DNA from: Promethearchaeota archaeon
GTDB lineage: Archaea > Asgardarchaeota > Lokiarchaeia > Sigyniarchaeales > SOKP01
NCBI GenBank assembly: GCA_013375475.1
Contig: JABXKD010000002.1
Span: 1-64,000, forward strand
Direction: 5' to 3'
Length of the DNA: 64,000 nt
Shown: positions 43,224 through 52,192 of the stretch, one piece after another
Layout: each line of letters opens with the position of its first letter
Position numbering within the stretch: the stretch's first letter is position 1
Made by a program: the position numbers and the translations under genes
The notes under the pieces: model-generated
Told to the model about the DNA's origin: nothing
Database searches by the model: none
Seen by the model: the letters and a program-made list of their open reading frames with translations, nothing else

Positions 43224-44111
43224 GTGAACAAAATTAAAACAAAAGATAGTATAATTTCAAAGATCATCGCCTACTTAGAGGATAGTTTTAAAGAGAGCAT
43301 CATTAGTGTGTTCGGTATAGGAAGCTGTTTCGATATAACACTTCCATCTGATTGGAAAATCACTGATATTGATGTAATTGTTATAGTTAACTCCTTCGAT
43401 AAAATCCCTAAACTCGAATGGACAGAAGTTCGACACGAAACTAAAAATGTCGATAATTTTAATGTTTGGTTAGGATATAATACATTACAAGGATTAAAAG
43501 AAAAGGAGCTGTTTATCCACCAATCATTTGCTAATTATGAGTGGAGTATTTTAGACTTGAAATTTCAAGAAAACTCCCAACTCCTATATGGTAAAGACAT
43601 AAGAAATCAGCTTCCTAAGATTTCTGAACTTAAGTATGATTTCGACGATATTTTCGTGAGAAGCCTTTACCATCTAGATAAAAGCCTAAAAGAAAGTAAA
43701 TCTCCCCAAAAAATTTTAGATTCCATGAGAGAATTTACTAAGGCTGTGTTCAAATTCGGATTCTATTTTTGTAAATATTTCGATAAAAGCTATTATTTAA
43801 CTTCTGTTCTTAATATATCAAATCATATAGAATATTTACATATTGAAGATAAAATAAAAAAAAATATACTGCATTTTATGAGGGAATCTATAAATTTTAG
43901 GAGAACTAATAAGTTTTCTATTGAATTTAAGATTCTAATAAAAAACTTTATCTTTTTTATTTTTTCTTTACTTAGAAACGGATATCTTCATAGAAAATTA
44001 GAATTTCAAGAATTCGTTAATTTTCTTGAAAAAAAGTTCAATGGTTTACCATACCTCATAAAATACCTAAAAACCGCAAAAAAGATCTACGATTCTTCAA
44101 AATTTCTATGA
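43224..44111 (+). CDS. nucleotidyltransferase-fold protein
   Basis: A 295-residue protein. Residues about 25-60 show the polymerase-beta-type nucleotidyltransferase signature: FGIGSCFDITLPSDWKITDI, then DVIVIV, which gives G-S and a D-x-D metal pair. A later acidic residue in WSILDLKF may be the third ligand. The C-terminal 170 residues are helical, rich in lysine and aromatic residues, as in minimal or kanamycin-type transferases with a substrate-binding helical domain. The target is unknown. The start is GTG, required to include the N-terminal helix. It is divergent from the 42347 gene. Confidence 0.7.
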   Translation: MNKIKTKDSIISKIIAYLEDSFKESIISVFGIGSCFDITLPSDWKITDIDVIVIVNSFDKIPKLEWTEVRHETKNVDNFNVWLGYNTLQGLKEKELFIHQSFANYEWSILDLKFQENSQLLYGKDIRNQLPKISELKYDFDDIFVRSLYHLDKSLKESKSPQKILDSMREFTKAVFKFGFYFCKYFDKSYYLTSVLNISNHIEYLHIEDKIKKNILHFMRESINFRRTNKFSIEFKILIKNFIFFIFSLLRNGYLHRKLEFQEFVNFLEKKFNGLPYLIKYLKTAKKIYDSSKFL

Positions 44112-44224
44112 AAATTATTAACAATTTTATCCCATGGCGACATATATGAAATCAGATTAATAAAGTTAAAAAAAAATAAAAGATAAGATATTACTTAAAC
44201 CATAAAAACAAGTTACGATTATTG

Positions 44225-44452
44225 ATGTTATTTTTATATCTGCAGATCGATGATTTTCAAGTTCCCTCAATAACTATTTGGGTCTTAGCGTGGATTTTTC
44301 TTTTCATAGGATTCTTTTCTTTGGCTATTTTAATCGTTTATACGAGATATGGAAGAGAATTATCAATAAAACTCTCGATTATATCAATTAGCATTGCTGC
44401 AATTTTATTAGGGTTTGCGTTTCACTTCTTCCTTATTACATTTGGGATTTAA
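44225..44452 (+). CDS. small two- or three-helix membrane protein
   Basis: A 75-residue protein with hydrophobic helices at about 17-42 and 49-73 and possibly a short one at the N-terminus, joined by YTRYGRELS. The ATG directly follows an in-frame TTG, and the ATG is preferred. Not recognised. The next gene on the same strand is also a small membrane protein, 204 bases away with its own promoter. Confidence 0.5.
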   Translation: MLFLYLQIDDFQVPSITIWVLAWIFLFIGFFSLAILIVYTRYGRELSIKLSIISISIAAILLGFAFHFFLITFGI

Positions 44453-44579
44453 TAAAACTCGTAAAAAATTTTACTCAAACTATGGGTAAAATCGGATTTC
44501 ATTTTCTCCTCTCTTATATTATTGACACTTTTTACCGTTCTCCTAATTTCCAATAAATTCAATAAAAAATATGAAAAAT

Positions 44580-44590
44580 ATTTATAAAAG
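44580..44590 (+). promoter_or_regulatory. TATA element for the 44657 membrane gene
   Basis: ATTTATAAAAG, preceded by an A-rich stretch, is a strong archaeal TATA match about 70 bases before the ATG at 44657, predicting a leader of roughly 45 bases. Confidence 0.5.
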
Positions 44591-44656
44591 AGGGAGAATA
44601 TGTCTTTCTTAATTTAAATATAAACTTACTTAATATATCTAACTGGAGCAATAAAA

Positions 44657-45076
44657 ATGTTATTTCAACTAGACCCTACTATAGAGTTTATTCTATGGTT
44701 AATTTTAGCAACTGTACTTGTCGCATTGATACTATACATTGCGGTTTTACTTATAGCATCGAAAACTAAAGCTTCTGATAAAAAGTTTGTTATCATCATC
44801 TTAGCCCTGATCTTTGTTTTGATATTACCAATAATCTTGGGCGCCGTGAATTCAGTGCTCTCAGTCGTCGGTGACCTTGTTGCTTTTAGTGGTTCAAACC
44901 ACTTAACTCAGTTAACACCAATCATAGGATTTCTATTAATTTTAGTATTAGCCAAATTTTTCATCAGTATTCCGTGGGATCAGGCAGTATGGATAGCCTT
45001 ATTGACCCTATTTTTCCTGTTCCTTCTCTATACTATGATACCAGAGTTGTATAACTTCTTGGGATTTGGAATTTAA
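44657..45076 (+). CDS. four-helix membrane protein
   Basis: A 139-residue protein with four hydrophobic helices (about 9-33, 44-68, 85-103, 110-132) and few charged residues; the short loop SKTKASDKK is the only basic one. No family motif recognised. It converges on rpoB and so occupies the place where rpoA1 would normally continue the RNA polymerase operon. Confidence 0.6.
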   Translation: MLFQLDPTIEFILWLILATVLVALILYIAVLLIASKTKASDKKFVIIILALIFVLILPIILGAVNSVLSVVGDLVAFSGSNHLTQLTPIIGFLLILVLAKFFISIPWDQAVWIALLTLFFLFLLYTMIPELYNFLGFGI

Positions 45077-45161
45077 AATTTCTTTTTTTTTTTACTTCAC
45101 AAATGTAATCTAAGCTCGTTTTTTTAACCAATAAAAAAGAACGTAAAAAAGAGAAATTAAC

Positions 45162-48100
45162 TTATATTTTTTCTTTTAATTTAAGTCTCGGAGCTAATCC
45201 AAGAGACATCATTTCTTGCAATAAAAGTTTAAAGGCATAAGAACATACTACTTTAGATATCACAGTGCTTTCTCCACATACAGGGCAGTATCTCTTATCT
45301 CTGTTGCGATCGTACACAGCTAAAAGCCCACATTTTTCACAAACTAAAATCACTGTTCGATCAGACTCATCGAGTAGTCTCTCCTTTAATAATAGTGCCG
45401 ATCCATGGCCAACTAAGCAATCTCTTTCCATCTCACCAAAACGTAATCCCCCTTCTCTTGCTCTACCTTCTGTAGGTTGTCTCGTTAAGATTTGAACGGG
45501 TCCTCTCGCTCGAGCATGAAGCTTATCTGCAACGAGATGATGTAATTTTTGATAATAAATAGGTGCGCAATAAATCCCGGCTTCGTATTTTTTACCGGTA
45601 ATACCGTTATACATAACCTCTCTGCCATTAAATTCAAAGCCTGCTTCTACTAATTGCTCTTGAAGTTTCGTGATATCTTTCCACTCGAACGCCGTAGCGT
45701 CGCCCAACTTCCCCGTTGTGCAAGCGATTTTACCGCTAATGCCCTCAAATAATTGTCCTAAAGTCATTCTCGATGGCATAGCATGAGGATTTACGATAAT
45801 ATCTGGAACTACTCCATTTGAAGTGAAGGGCATGTCTTCTGCGGGTTGGACGAGACCAAGTACTCCCTTCTGACCATGCCTGGAAGAAAATTTATCTCCC
45901 AACTCTGGAATTCGTAAATCTCTAACTTTAATCTTAACTAATTTATTTCCATCCACAGTCTCAGATATGATTACTGTGTCCACAATCCCTTTTTCATTGT
46001 GACGCATATTTTTTGAGGTTTCCCGTCTATTTGGTTGCATCAATTCAAATTCTTCGTAAGATTTAATAAATCGTGGGGGAGATGTACGACCAATAAGAAC
46101 ATCACCGCCGTTAACAGCCGTTTCGGGTTCGATAATTCCATCTTCTTCAGAAAGTAACCTATAAGATTCAGCAGATTTGAATCCTCTTACTCCTCTCTCT
46201 GGAATCTCGAATTTGTCTAATTCTCCTCCTGGATATTTCCTCTCTTCAGCATCGTAAGTTCTAAAGAAGTGAGAACGTGCTAATCCGCGTTCTATTGACG
46301 CTTTGTTTATAATAATCGCATCTTCAATATTATATCCTTCATAACTCATCATTCCTACTATGAAATTTTGACCCGCTGGCCGACGATTAATACCAATGAT
46401 TTCCATTGGGCTTGTTTTCACTAAAGCTTGTTGAGGGTAATGAAGGGTATGACCGCGGGTATCGAGTCTTAAATGCATGTTTGCAGCAAACAGACCTAGT
46501 GCTTGCTTTACCATTCCTGCTTCGTAAGTATTTCTTGGAGACTGATTATGCTCAGGAAATGGAATAATGGAAGCGCAAATGCCAAGAATTGCTGCCGGTG
46601 AAATTTCTAAATGAGTATGTTCAGGGGTAATTTCTTCTTCGAACATCGCAATAAATGCGTTTTCTTCTTCTTCAGCGTCTAAATACTCTATAACACCTTT
46701 CTGAATCAAATCAGACCAAGTATACTTACCTTGCTTTAATTTCTCTATATCCTCATTTGTGGTAAGAATTTGGCTATTTTTTATTATAAATAGTGGTCTA
46801 GTTGCTCTTCCAGCATCGCAATTTATCTGAATTTCTCTTGAATCGTGATAATAACCAATATTAACGTGCTGACCAATCTCACCCTTCCGCCTTTTCTCTC
46901 GAAGTTGATTCGTGAAAGGATTGTATTTTTGATGAATGCCAACTAATTTACCATTAAGAAATATGTTTACTTTTTCCCCCTTTATGTTTTTCACTTCGTT
47001 AATAGGAATTACTCCGAGATCGATTAAAATATTCTCGATAACTCTCTCGTCTGTACCTACTGAGATAATAGAAGCCAATCCTAAATTTTTAACTAAACCA
47101 CAATTTGGTCCTTCTGGGGTTTCTGCAGGACAGATCTTCCCCCACTGGGTAGGATGTAAATCTCTTGCTTCAAAATGAGGTTGACTTCTACTTAATGGAG
47201 ATATAACTCTTCTTAAATGACTTAATGTTGCCACATGGTTAGTTCTGTTTAATAATTGACTAACTCCTGCTTTTCCACCAACCCAATTACCCGTTGCTAA
47301 AGCGTGCCTTATTCTTTCAGTTATTACATCTGCTCTCACAGCAGTTTTAATATTAGGTGCTCTTCCTCGAACGGCGGTACGTTCTAACTGATATTTTATG
47401 TCTTTTACAAGATTTAAAAACGCTACTCTGAAAAGTGATGTAAATAATTCACCAGCTAATTTCAATCTTTTGTTAGCGTAATGATCCTTATCATCTGGCT
47501 CACGAAACCCTAAAGCAAGTTCCATAACCTTCTGAGCCATTTGTCCTAAATAATAAGCTTTTTTAATGCGGTCTTCCTCCGCATTTCCAACATGAGGTAA
47601 TAGGTATCGATCTAAAACTTGAAGCGCTCTTCTAATACGATAGTCTTTTGTTTGTCCTATTGCTACTCTTTTTCCTATATAGTCTAAAGAGTTTTGTTGA
47701 GATTTCTCAGGATCTTTTAAAACTTGGATTTCAGAAGCAACATCTATGACGGGGATTAATTCTTTTTGAATATCATCATTTTCGGAGATGGCTTCAAAGA
47801 TTTCTCTATCAGAGTGTAATCCCAAGGCACGCATCAAGATTGCTAATGGTATTTTACCAGGAACTGAAGGAAAAGAAACTCTTAGGTTTCCATCTTTTTT
47901 TCTTTCTATTGTTACTGGTGCTCGAAAACCACTTCTTGTTGAAAACACTTTTGCTTGGTGCGTTGCACTGGAACTTCGGCTAGCTTCTTCAGCTAGAATT
48001 CTATTAGGTGCTAAATCTTCTTGCGTTACTAGTACCCGTTCTGTTCCATTAATAATAAAATATCCACCAGGATCGAGTGGGTCTTCCCCTCTATTAATTA

Positions 48101-48533
48101 ATTCTTGTTCAGATAAACTTTCCAAAGGACAACGGCAACTTTTTAGCATAATTGGTATTTTACCAATATAGATGTCAAGGATTTCTTCCTCCTCTTCCCT
48201 TTGAGTTCGTTCATCAATAGTTATAGGGGTCATTTCTAAGGTAATATCGGCTGCGTAGCTTAACTCCCTTATCCTAGCTTCAATAGGTGTAATTTCCATT
48301 GTAGCACCATCTGCTTCTCTAACTTTTGGAACCCCAACTTTAATTTTACCAAAATTGATTTTAAATCCGGGAATATCCGGTATTACTTCATTCGATTCAT
48401 CAACTATGCTTTGCATCTCTTCTTCTATAAAATTATTATAAGAATCGAGATGTTGGCGTACTAAACCTTTTTCGTCAAATAAGCTTTTTAACACAACCCA
48501 TTTACTACTATTAGATAATTTTTCAGAACTCAA
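45162..48533 (-). CDS. rpoB: RNA polymerase subunit B (unsplit)
   Basis: The 1123-residue second-largest RNA polymerase subunit, in one piece, unlike the split B'/B'' of many Euryarchaeota. Visible landmarks are the lobe and fork regions (GGYFIINGTERVLVTQEDLA), the hybrid-binding RHGQKGVLGLVQ, the NPHAMPSRMTLGQL segment, and a C-terminal zinc ribbon (CEKCGL, CPVCGE) with AYAFKLLLQEM-like clamp contact. The start is TTG. rpoH lies 45 bases upstream in the usual order, but rpoA1/A2 do not follow; a convergent membrane gene does. Confidence 0.97.
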   Translation of the reverse strand: MSSEKLSNSSKWVVLKSLFDEKGLVRQHLDSYNNFIEEEMQSIVDESNEVIPDIPGFKINFGKIKVGVPKVREADGATMEITPIEARIRELSYAADITLEMTPITIDERTQREEEEEILDIYIGKIPIMLKSCRCPLESLSEQELINRGEDPLDPGGYFIINGTERVLVTQEDLAPNRILAEEASRSSSATHQAKVFSTRSGFRAPVTIERKKDGNLRVSFPSVPGKIPLAILMRALGLHSDREIFEAISENDDIQKELIPVIDVASEIQVLKDPEKSQQNSLDYIGKRVAIGQTKDYRIRRALQVLDRYLLPHVGNAEEDRIKKAYYLGQMAQKVMELALGFREPDDKDHYANKRLKLAGELFTSLFRVAFLNLVKDIKYQLERTAVRGRAPNIKTAVRADVITERIRHALATGNWVGGKAGVSQLLNRTNHVATLSHLRRVISPLSRSQPHFEARDLHPTQWGKICPAETPEGPNCGLVKNLGLASIISVGTDERVIENILIDLGVIPINEVKNIKGEKVNIFLNGKLVGIHQKYNPFTNQLREKRRKGEIGQHVNIGYYHDSREIQINCDAGRATRPLFIIKNSQILTTNEDIEKLKQGKYTWSDLIQKGVIEYLDAEEEENAFIAMFEEEITPEHTHLEISPAAILGICASIIPFPEHNQSPRNTYEAGMVKQALGLFAANMHLRLDTRGHTLHYPQQALVKTSPMEIIGINRRPAGQNFIVGMMSYEGYNIEDAIIINKASIERGLARSHFFRTYDAEERKYPGGELDKFEIPERGVRGFKSAESYRLLSEEDGIIEPETAVNGGDVLIGRTSPPRFIKSYEEFELMQPNRRETSKNMRHNEKGIVDTVIISETVDGNKLVKIKVRDLRIPELGDKFSSRHGQKGVLGLVQPAEDMPFTSNGVVPDIIVNPHAMPSRMTLGQLFEGISGKIACTTGKLGDATAFEWKDITKLQEQLVEAGFEFNGREVMYNGITGKKYEAGIYCAPIYYQKLHHLVADKLHARARGPVQILTRQPTEGRAREGGLRFGEMERDCLVGHGSALLLKERLLDESDRTVILVCEKCGLLAVYDRNRDKRYCPVCGESTVISKVVCSYAFKLLLQEMMSLGLAPRLKLKEKI

Positions 48534-48578
48534 TTTTAATTAACCTATTGGAATATTATTTTTAATAAAAGAGATTTA

Positions 48579-48836
48579 CTAAACTTTTTCTTTTTTGATA
48601 TAGCGATAATAATCTATATTTTTTACAGTCGTATGGGATTCCCGAACAATTTTTACAATATCTCCCTCTTTTGCACCAATTGCTATCGACACCGGGTCCT
48701 TTTCATCCATTTGAGGTAAGTCAGAAATATTTATCTGATATTTCTCTAATAAATTTTGTGATTCTTCTTTTGTCAGAAGGTAATGTTTAGGGACTAGTTC
48801 ATGAAGTAGCACATCTATTTTCCTTTTCTTAGTCAA
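48579..48836 (-). CDS. rpoH: RNA polymerase subunit H
   Basis: An 85-residue archaeal RpoH (Rpb5 C-terminal homologue). The characteristic segment HELVPKHYLLTKEESQNLLE is followed by YQINISDLPQMDEKDPVSIA and GDIVKIVRESHT. The length is typical. The start is TTG with AGAGGAT six bases upstream. It forms an operon with rpoB, 45 bases downstream. Confidence 0.96.
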   Translation of the reverse strand: MTKKRKIDVLLHELVPKHYLLTKEESQNLLEKYQINISDLPQMDEKDPVSIAIGAKEGDIVKIVRESHTTVKNIDYYRYIKKEKV

Positions 48837-48973
48837 AAAAAAATCCTCTTTCCTCGCTAATTATTGCATGAAATATTCGATTTCTAAAAAAATTTACCCT
48901 TTTTACTCATAATCTCTTTTATTATTCTAGTTGGAAAATTGATAATAAATACAATTCTAACACTTGAGAAAAT

Positions 48974-49612
48974 CTAGAATGATGTCAAACAGAAAATCCA
49001 GTATCCAGATCTCTTAAAAGTTACCTCAATTATTTCAAACAACTCTGAAAGATGCTTTTTCAAATAGATATGTATATATTCTGCTCCCATTTTTTTTTTT
49101 ATAACGAATTGAAATAAACCCTTGGAGTTTAAATATCTAGGTATGTCCTCACACAAAGTGAGAAATTCTCGTCTACCACTACGTAAGGGGGGATTCATAT
49201 ATATCCCATCAAATTTAACGCTCTTAGCTTCAAAGGGTTTAAAATAACTTCCCTCCAAAACTATAACTTTGCCTGATCTCTCTGACAAATTATATTTAAT
49301 GTTTTCCCTAACACACCAGAGCGCTCTTTTATTAATATCGGTTAAATATATGGTACTTTGGGGCGTTAAATATGCTAGTACAATCCCAATCGGGCCATAT
49401 CCGCATCCCAGATCAAGTAATACGCACTTTTCTTCTGGAATTTTCATGTGTTCTATAAAAACTTTAGTTCCCAAATCTAGTTTTTTGAACGAGAATACTC
49501 CTGTAATCGTTTTAAAGAGATATAAGTGGTGTTTCAGACTTTCTGAAACGGAATGTACTTTAACTCTTACATCAGGAAATTGTGTTGAGTAGTGTTGATT
49601 CTTTTTATCCAT
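48974..49612 (-). CDS. RsmC-like RNA methyltransferase
   Basis: A 212-residue class I SAM-dependent methyltransferase of the MTS domain. SAM is bound by LLDLGCGYGPIGIVLAYL; the catalytic NPPLRSGRRE motif (N-P-P-x-R) is that of guanine-N2 rRNA methyltransferases such as RsmC. A VFSFKKLDLGTKVFIEH lead-in is typical of the family. The likely substrate is rRNA or tRNA. It starts 17 bases downstream of cbf5 on the same strand, so RNA modification genes are grouped. Confidence 0.85.
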   Translation of the reverse strand: MDKKNQHYSTQFPDVRVKVHSVSESLKHHLYLFKTITGVFSFKKLDLGTKVFIEHMKIPEEKCVLLDLGCGYGPIGIVLAYLTPQSTIYLTDINKRALWCVRENIKYNLSERSGKVIVLEGSYFKPFEAKSVKFDGIYMNPPLRSGRREFLTLCEDIPRYLNSKGLFQFVIKKKMGAEYIHIYLKKHLSELFEIIEVTFKRSGYWIFCLTSF

Positions 49613-49629
49613 ATCTACTGAGCTGATTC

Positions 49630-50655
49630 TTAATTATTTTTGATTTCATTCCATCTTGGATATACTCCCCGTTCCATAAACACCTTATTTGTTTTTGCTA
49701 CAATACCCGACTTCGCTTTGTAAATCTTCATTGCATCCAAACTTGCTACGCCAAATCCAATTAATTCTTTCTTGAGAGACATATATACAATCTGTAGTTC
49801 TGGTTTAATTCTTGCATCAATATAACAAACTCCAGCAGCAGCTAAATCAGCACCATGGCATAATGCATCAACGGCAGTGTCTCTCACATAAATTTTTGGC
49901 AAATGGGAAACAATCTTTTCCATAGGTGAGATAATTTTTCTTAAATAGAACTCTTCACCCTCATCCTTGTATAAAGAATATGAGTCTTTTAGATTTTGAA
50001 GGCTTATTAAACTCTCATCTTCTTTAAAATGCCCAACTCTAGTTCTCCTTAGTTCCAACATATGGGCTCCAGAACATAAGGCTTCTCCTATGTCAAAACA
50101 TAACTTTCGAATGTAGGTTCCTGCTTCGCACCCAACTTTAAATAACACATGATTGCTATTAACTTCAAGCACGCTCGCATAATATACTTCCCTTATTCTT
50201 AATTTTCTTACTACTGACGATTTTATGGGAGGAGTCTGATAAATTTTGCCTGTAAATATCTTAAATACTTTCTCTATTTTTTTTGGCATCACAGGTTCGT
50301 GCAAATACATAACTCCAACATATTCTTTACCTGCATTTAATAATGCTGACAAAACCCGAGTAGCTTTGCCAAGAGCGCAAGGCAAGATTCCTGTTACTTT
50401 TGGATCTAATGTTCCTCCGTGCCCAGCGTTATCAATATCTAAAATTTTACGCGCCCATGAGACTACTTCGTGACTCGTTGGACCACTAGGTTTGTCTAAG
50501 TTTATAACTCCATACTTTAATAGATCTTTAATATCTCTATTATTAGGATCGCATCCATAACTTACATTTGCTGTATCTTGAGACTTCACTAACAATTGCT
50601 CTGATTCGTCAGAGGGTAATTTAAATTCTAAATCGGGCATGAAACTTAACTTCAA
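49630..50655 (-). CDS. cbf5: tRNA/rRNA pseudouridine synthase Cbf5
   Basis: A 341-residue TruB/dyskerin-type enzyme, the catalytic subunit of archaeal H/ACA ribonucleoproteins. The catalytic Asp is in HGGTLDPKVTGILP; other motifs are LDKPSGPTSHEVVSW and AGTYIRKLCFDIGE. A C-terminal PUA domain (RDTAVDALCHGADLAAAGVC) binds the guide RNA. The longest frame starts at TTG, and an ATG five codons in is the alternative. tRNA-Lys lies upstream on the same strand. No H/ACA guide RNA was recognised by eye. Confidence 0.95.
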   Translation of the reverse strand: MKLSFMPDLEFKLPSDESEQLLVKSQDTANVSYGCDPNNRDIKDLLKYGVINLDKPSGPTSHEVVSWARKILDIDNAGHGGTLDPKVTGILPCALGKATRVLSALLNAGKEYVGVMYLHEPVMPKKIEKVFKIFTGKIYQTPPIKSSVVRKLRIREVYYASVLEVNSNHVLFKVGCEAGTYIRKLCFDIGEALCSGAHMLELRRTRVGHFKEDESLISLQNLKDSYSLYKDEGEEFYLRKIISPMEKIVSHLPKIYVRDTAVDALCHGADLAAAGVCYIDARIKPELQIVYMSLKKELIGFGVASLDAMKIYKAKSGIVAKTNKVFMERGVYPRWNEIKNN

Positions 50656-50777
50656 AAGAGTATTATTATAATTATTAATTTTCAGCGAAATTAATTTTTA
50701 TCGTTATGATATTTTAGAAAAAATTGAAATATCCTTTAAGCTCTAAACTCAAAACCTATACCAATTATTGAAAAATA

Positions 50778-50881
50778 CGGGCCATGTGGGAATTTCGCAT
50801 CAATTCTAAACGATTGAGTGTATCGAACCCACGACCTTCAGGTTAAAAGCCTGCTGCGCTACCTGCCTGCGCTAATGGCCC
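50778..50881 (-). tRNA. tRNA-Lys(UUU) with a 30-base intron in the T-loop
   Basis: The cloverleaf pairs acceptor GGGCCAT with ATGGCCC and D-stem GCGC with GCGC. The anticodon arm is GCAGG-CTTTTAA-CCTGA (anticodon UUU) and the T-stem GTGGG/CCCAC. Discriminator G73, no encoded CCA. Between the T-stem halves are 37 bases, not seven. They fold as a strict bulge-helix-bulge: a 4-bp UUCG/CGAA helix flanked by AUA and AUU bulges. Cutting after the second base of each bulge removes 50792-50821 and leaves the T-loop UUCGAUU, so the intron lies between positions 59 and 60. Base 27-43 is a G-A mismatch. Confidence 0.9.
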
Positions 50882-51029
50882 TTACTAAAAAATTTTATTA
50901 AGATCAAATGTTTTTTTCTGTGAAAATGATACTTAAGTAAAATTGTAATAGATCAAATCTAGAATAATTTATAACTTTTTCTGTGATTATGTATGTTCTA
51001 CATACATAGAGTGATTTCCTTGAATCAAA

Positions 51030-52046
51030 TTATCTGAAATGTTCATATCCTTGATTTTTTAGTTCAATCCTTTTACCTTCTTTTAAATAATAGATTTTTT
51101 CCTCAGGAATAACTTTTCCAACTTTAAATAATTTCCCACCTTTAGAAGAAACTAACTTTTGAGCGACTTCAAAGTTTTTTCTATCAATTGTAAAAAGATG
51201 AATAAATTCTTCTCCCGCGCTAAAGACTAATTTTTCAAGCGAAATTGGGAAATCTTTGGAATATCGTAAAGCGTCTGGATGGATTAAACTTTCATCGAAT
51301 TCGATTTCAAAACCCAAATCAGATATTGACAACATTAAATCTTTCAAAGATTTCGATAAGCCATCTGAAGAATCAATACTACCCGTAGCTAATTCGTTGT
51401 CGGCCAGAATAATTCCCTCTATTCCTATTTCGTTTGGTTCTAACACACTTTTTATTGCTCTCTCATATTCAGAAAAATCTTCTAATCGCCCTTTCTTGTT
51501 TAAAATTATATCAAACCCTACACCTGTTAAACCAAATTTATTGTTTATTGTTACTATATTACCTGGTTTTACACCTTTTCGGTAAATTATTTTATTAGGC
51601 TTCTTAAAACCAAAAACTGTTGGATTAATGATAAGATCATGTGTAGAATTAATATCTCCACCAATGTAATTTAAATTCCATGCTTTAGAGTAATCAACGA
51701 TGCCCTCCATTAACCTAGTAAAATCTAGGACTTTTAATTCTTCCGGGAGCCCTAAAGAAACAATAATCCCTTCAGGTTTTACACCCTTAACGACGAGATC
51801 ACTAATATTCATGAGAACAGATTTTCGTCCCATCTGATAAAAATTCATTTGGATAGGGGCGTCCGTTGTGGCATTAAACATATCCGAGTTAAGAACTAAA
51901 TCTTCCATATCTTTCCTAGTTTCAATTTTAAAAAAAAAGGAATCGTCTCTAACTAATTCTTTACCCGTCTTTTTTAGAATTATATCTTCTATTATGTGGA
52001 TTAGTTTTACTTCTCCGATTGCACTAACGATATCGTTTTCATTCAT
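51030..52046 (-). CDS. thiL: thiamine-monophosphate kinase
   Basis: A 338-residue member of the AIR synthase-like ATP-binding family. It starts with the ThiL-type GEVKLIHIIEDIIL and has the conserved MGRKSVLMNISDLVVKG, IIVSLGLPEE, YIGGDINST and IDSSDGLSKSL segments in order, supplying the Mg-ATP-binding aspartates. It would phosphorylate thiamine monophosphate to the active diphosphate. The related selenophosphate synthetase and HypE families are less likely because their Sec/Cys or C-terminal cysteine motifs are absent. Confidence 0.8.
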   Translation of the reverse strand: MNENDIVSAIGEVKLIHIIEDIILKKTGKELVRDDSFFFKIETRKDMEDLVLNSDMFNATTDAPIQMNFYQMGRKSVLMNISDLVVKGVKPEGIIVSLGLPEELKVLDFTRLMEGIVDYSKAWNLNYIGGDINSTHDLIINPTVFGFKKPNKIIYRKGVKPGNIVTINNKFGLTGVGFDIILNKKGRLEDFSEYERAIKSVLEPNEIGIEGIILADNELATGSIDSSDGLSKSLKDLMLSISDLGFEIEFDESLIHPDALRYSKDFPISLEKLVFSAGEEFIHLFTIDRKNFEVAQKLVSSKGGKLFKVGKVIPEEKIYYLKEGKRIELKNQGYEHFR

Positions 52047-52097
52047 TAGAAAATTTTATAATTTTTTAAAATTTATATTTATAATATTCATTTACTA

Positions 52098-52191
52098 GCC
52101 TTTGTGGCTTAGTCGTAGAGCAACTGATTCGTAAAATTAATTGATTCGAATCATCAGTAGATCGGGGGTTCAACTCCCCCCAAAGGCTCCA
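52098..52191 (+). tRNA. tRNA-Thr(CGU) with a 19-base intron at 37/38
   Basis: Acceptor GCCTTTG/CAAAGGC, D-stem GCTT/GAGC region, anticodon stem ACTGA/TCAGT and T-arm GGGGG-TTCAACT-CCCCC are all good. U73 fits archaeal tRNA-Thr and is followed by an encoded CCA. The anticodon loop is TTCGTA plus A, interrupted by the intron 52134-52152. The junction is a textbook bulge-helix-bulge: UUCG/CGAA flanked by UAA and UCA. The gene ends one base before the stop codon of the convergent roadblock-Rab gene. Confidence 0.93.
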
Positions 52192-52192
52192 T

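Noticed and set aside
25325-44531. An identical 16-base string TATATTATTGACACTT at 25325 and 44516
   Set aside because: Two occurrences of a 16-mer of this composition are expected by chance in a window of this size and AT content.
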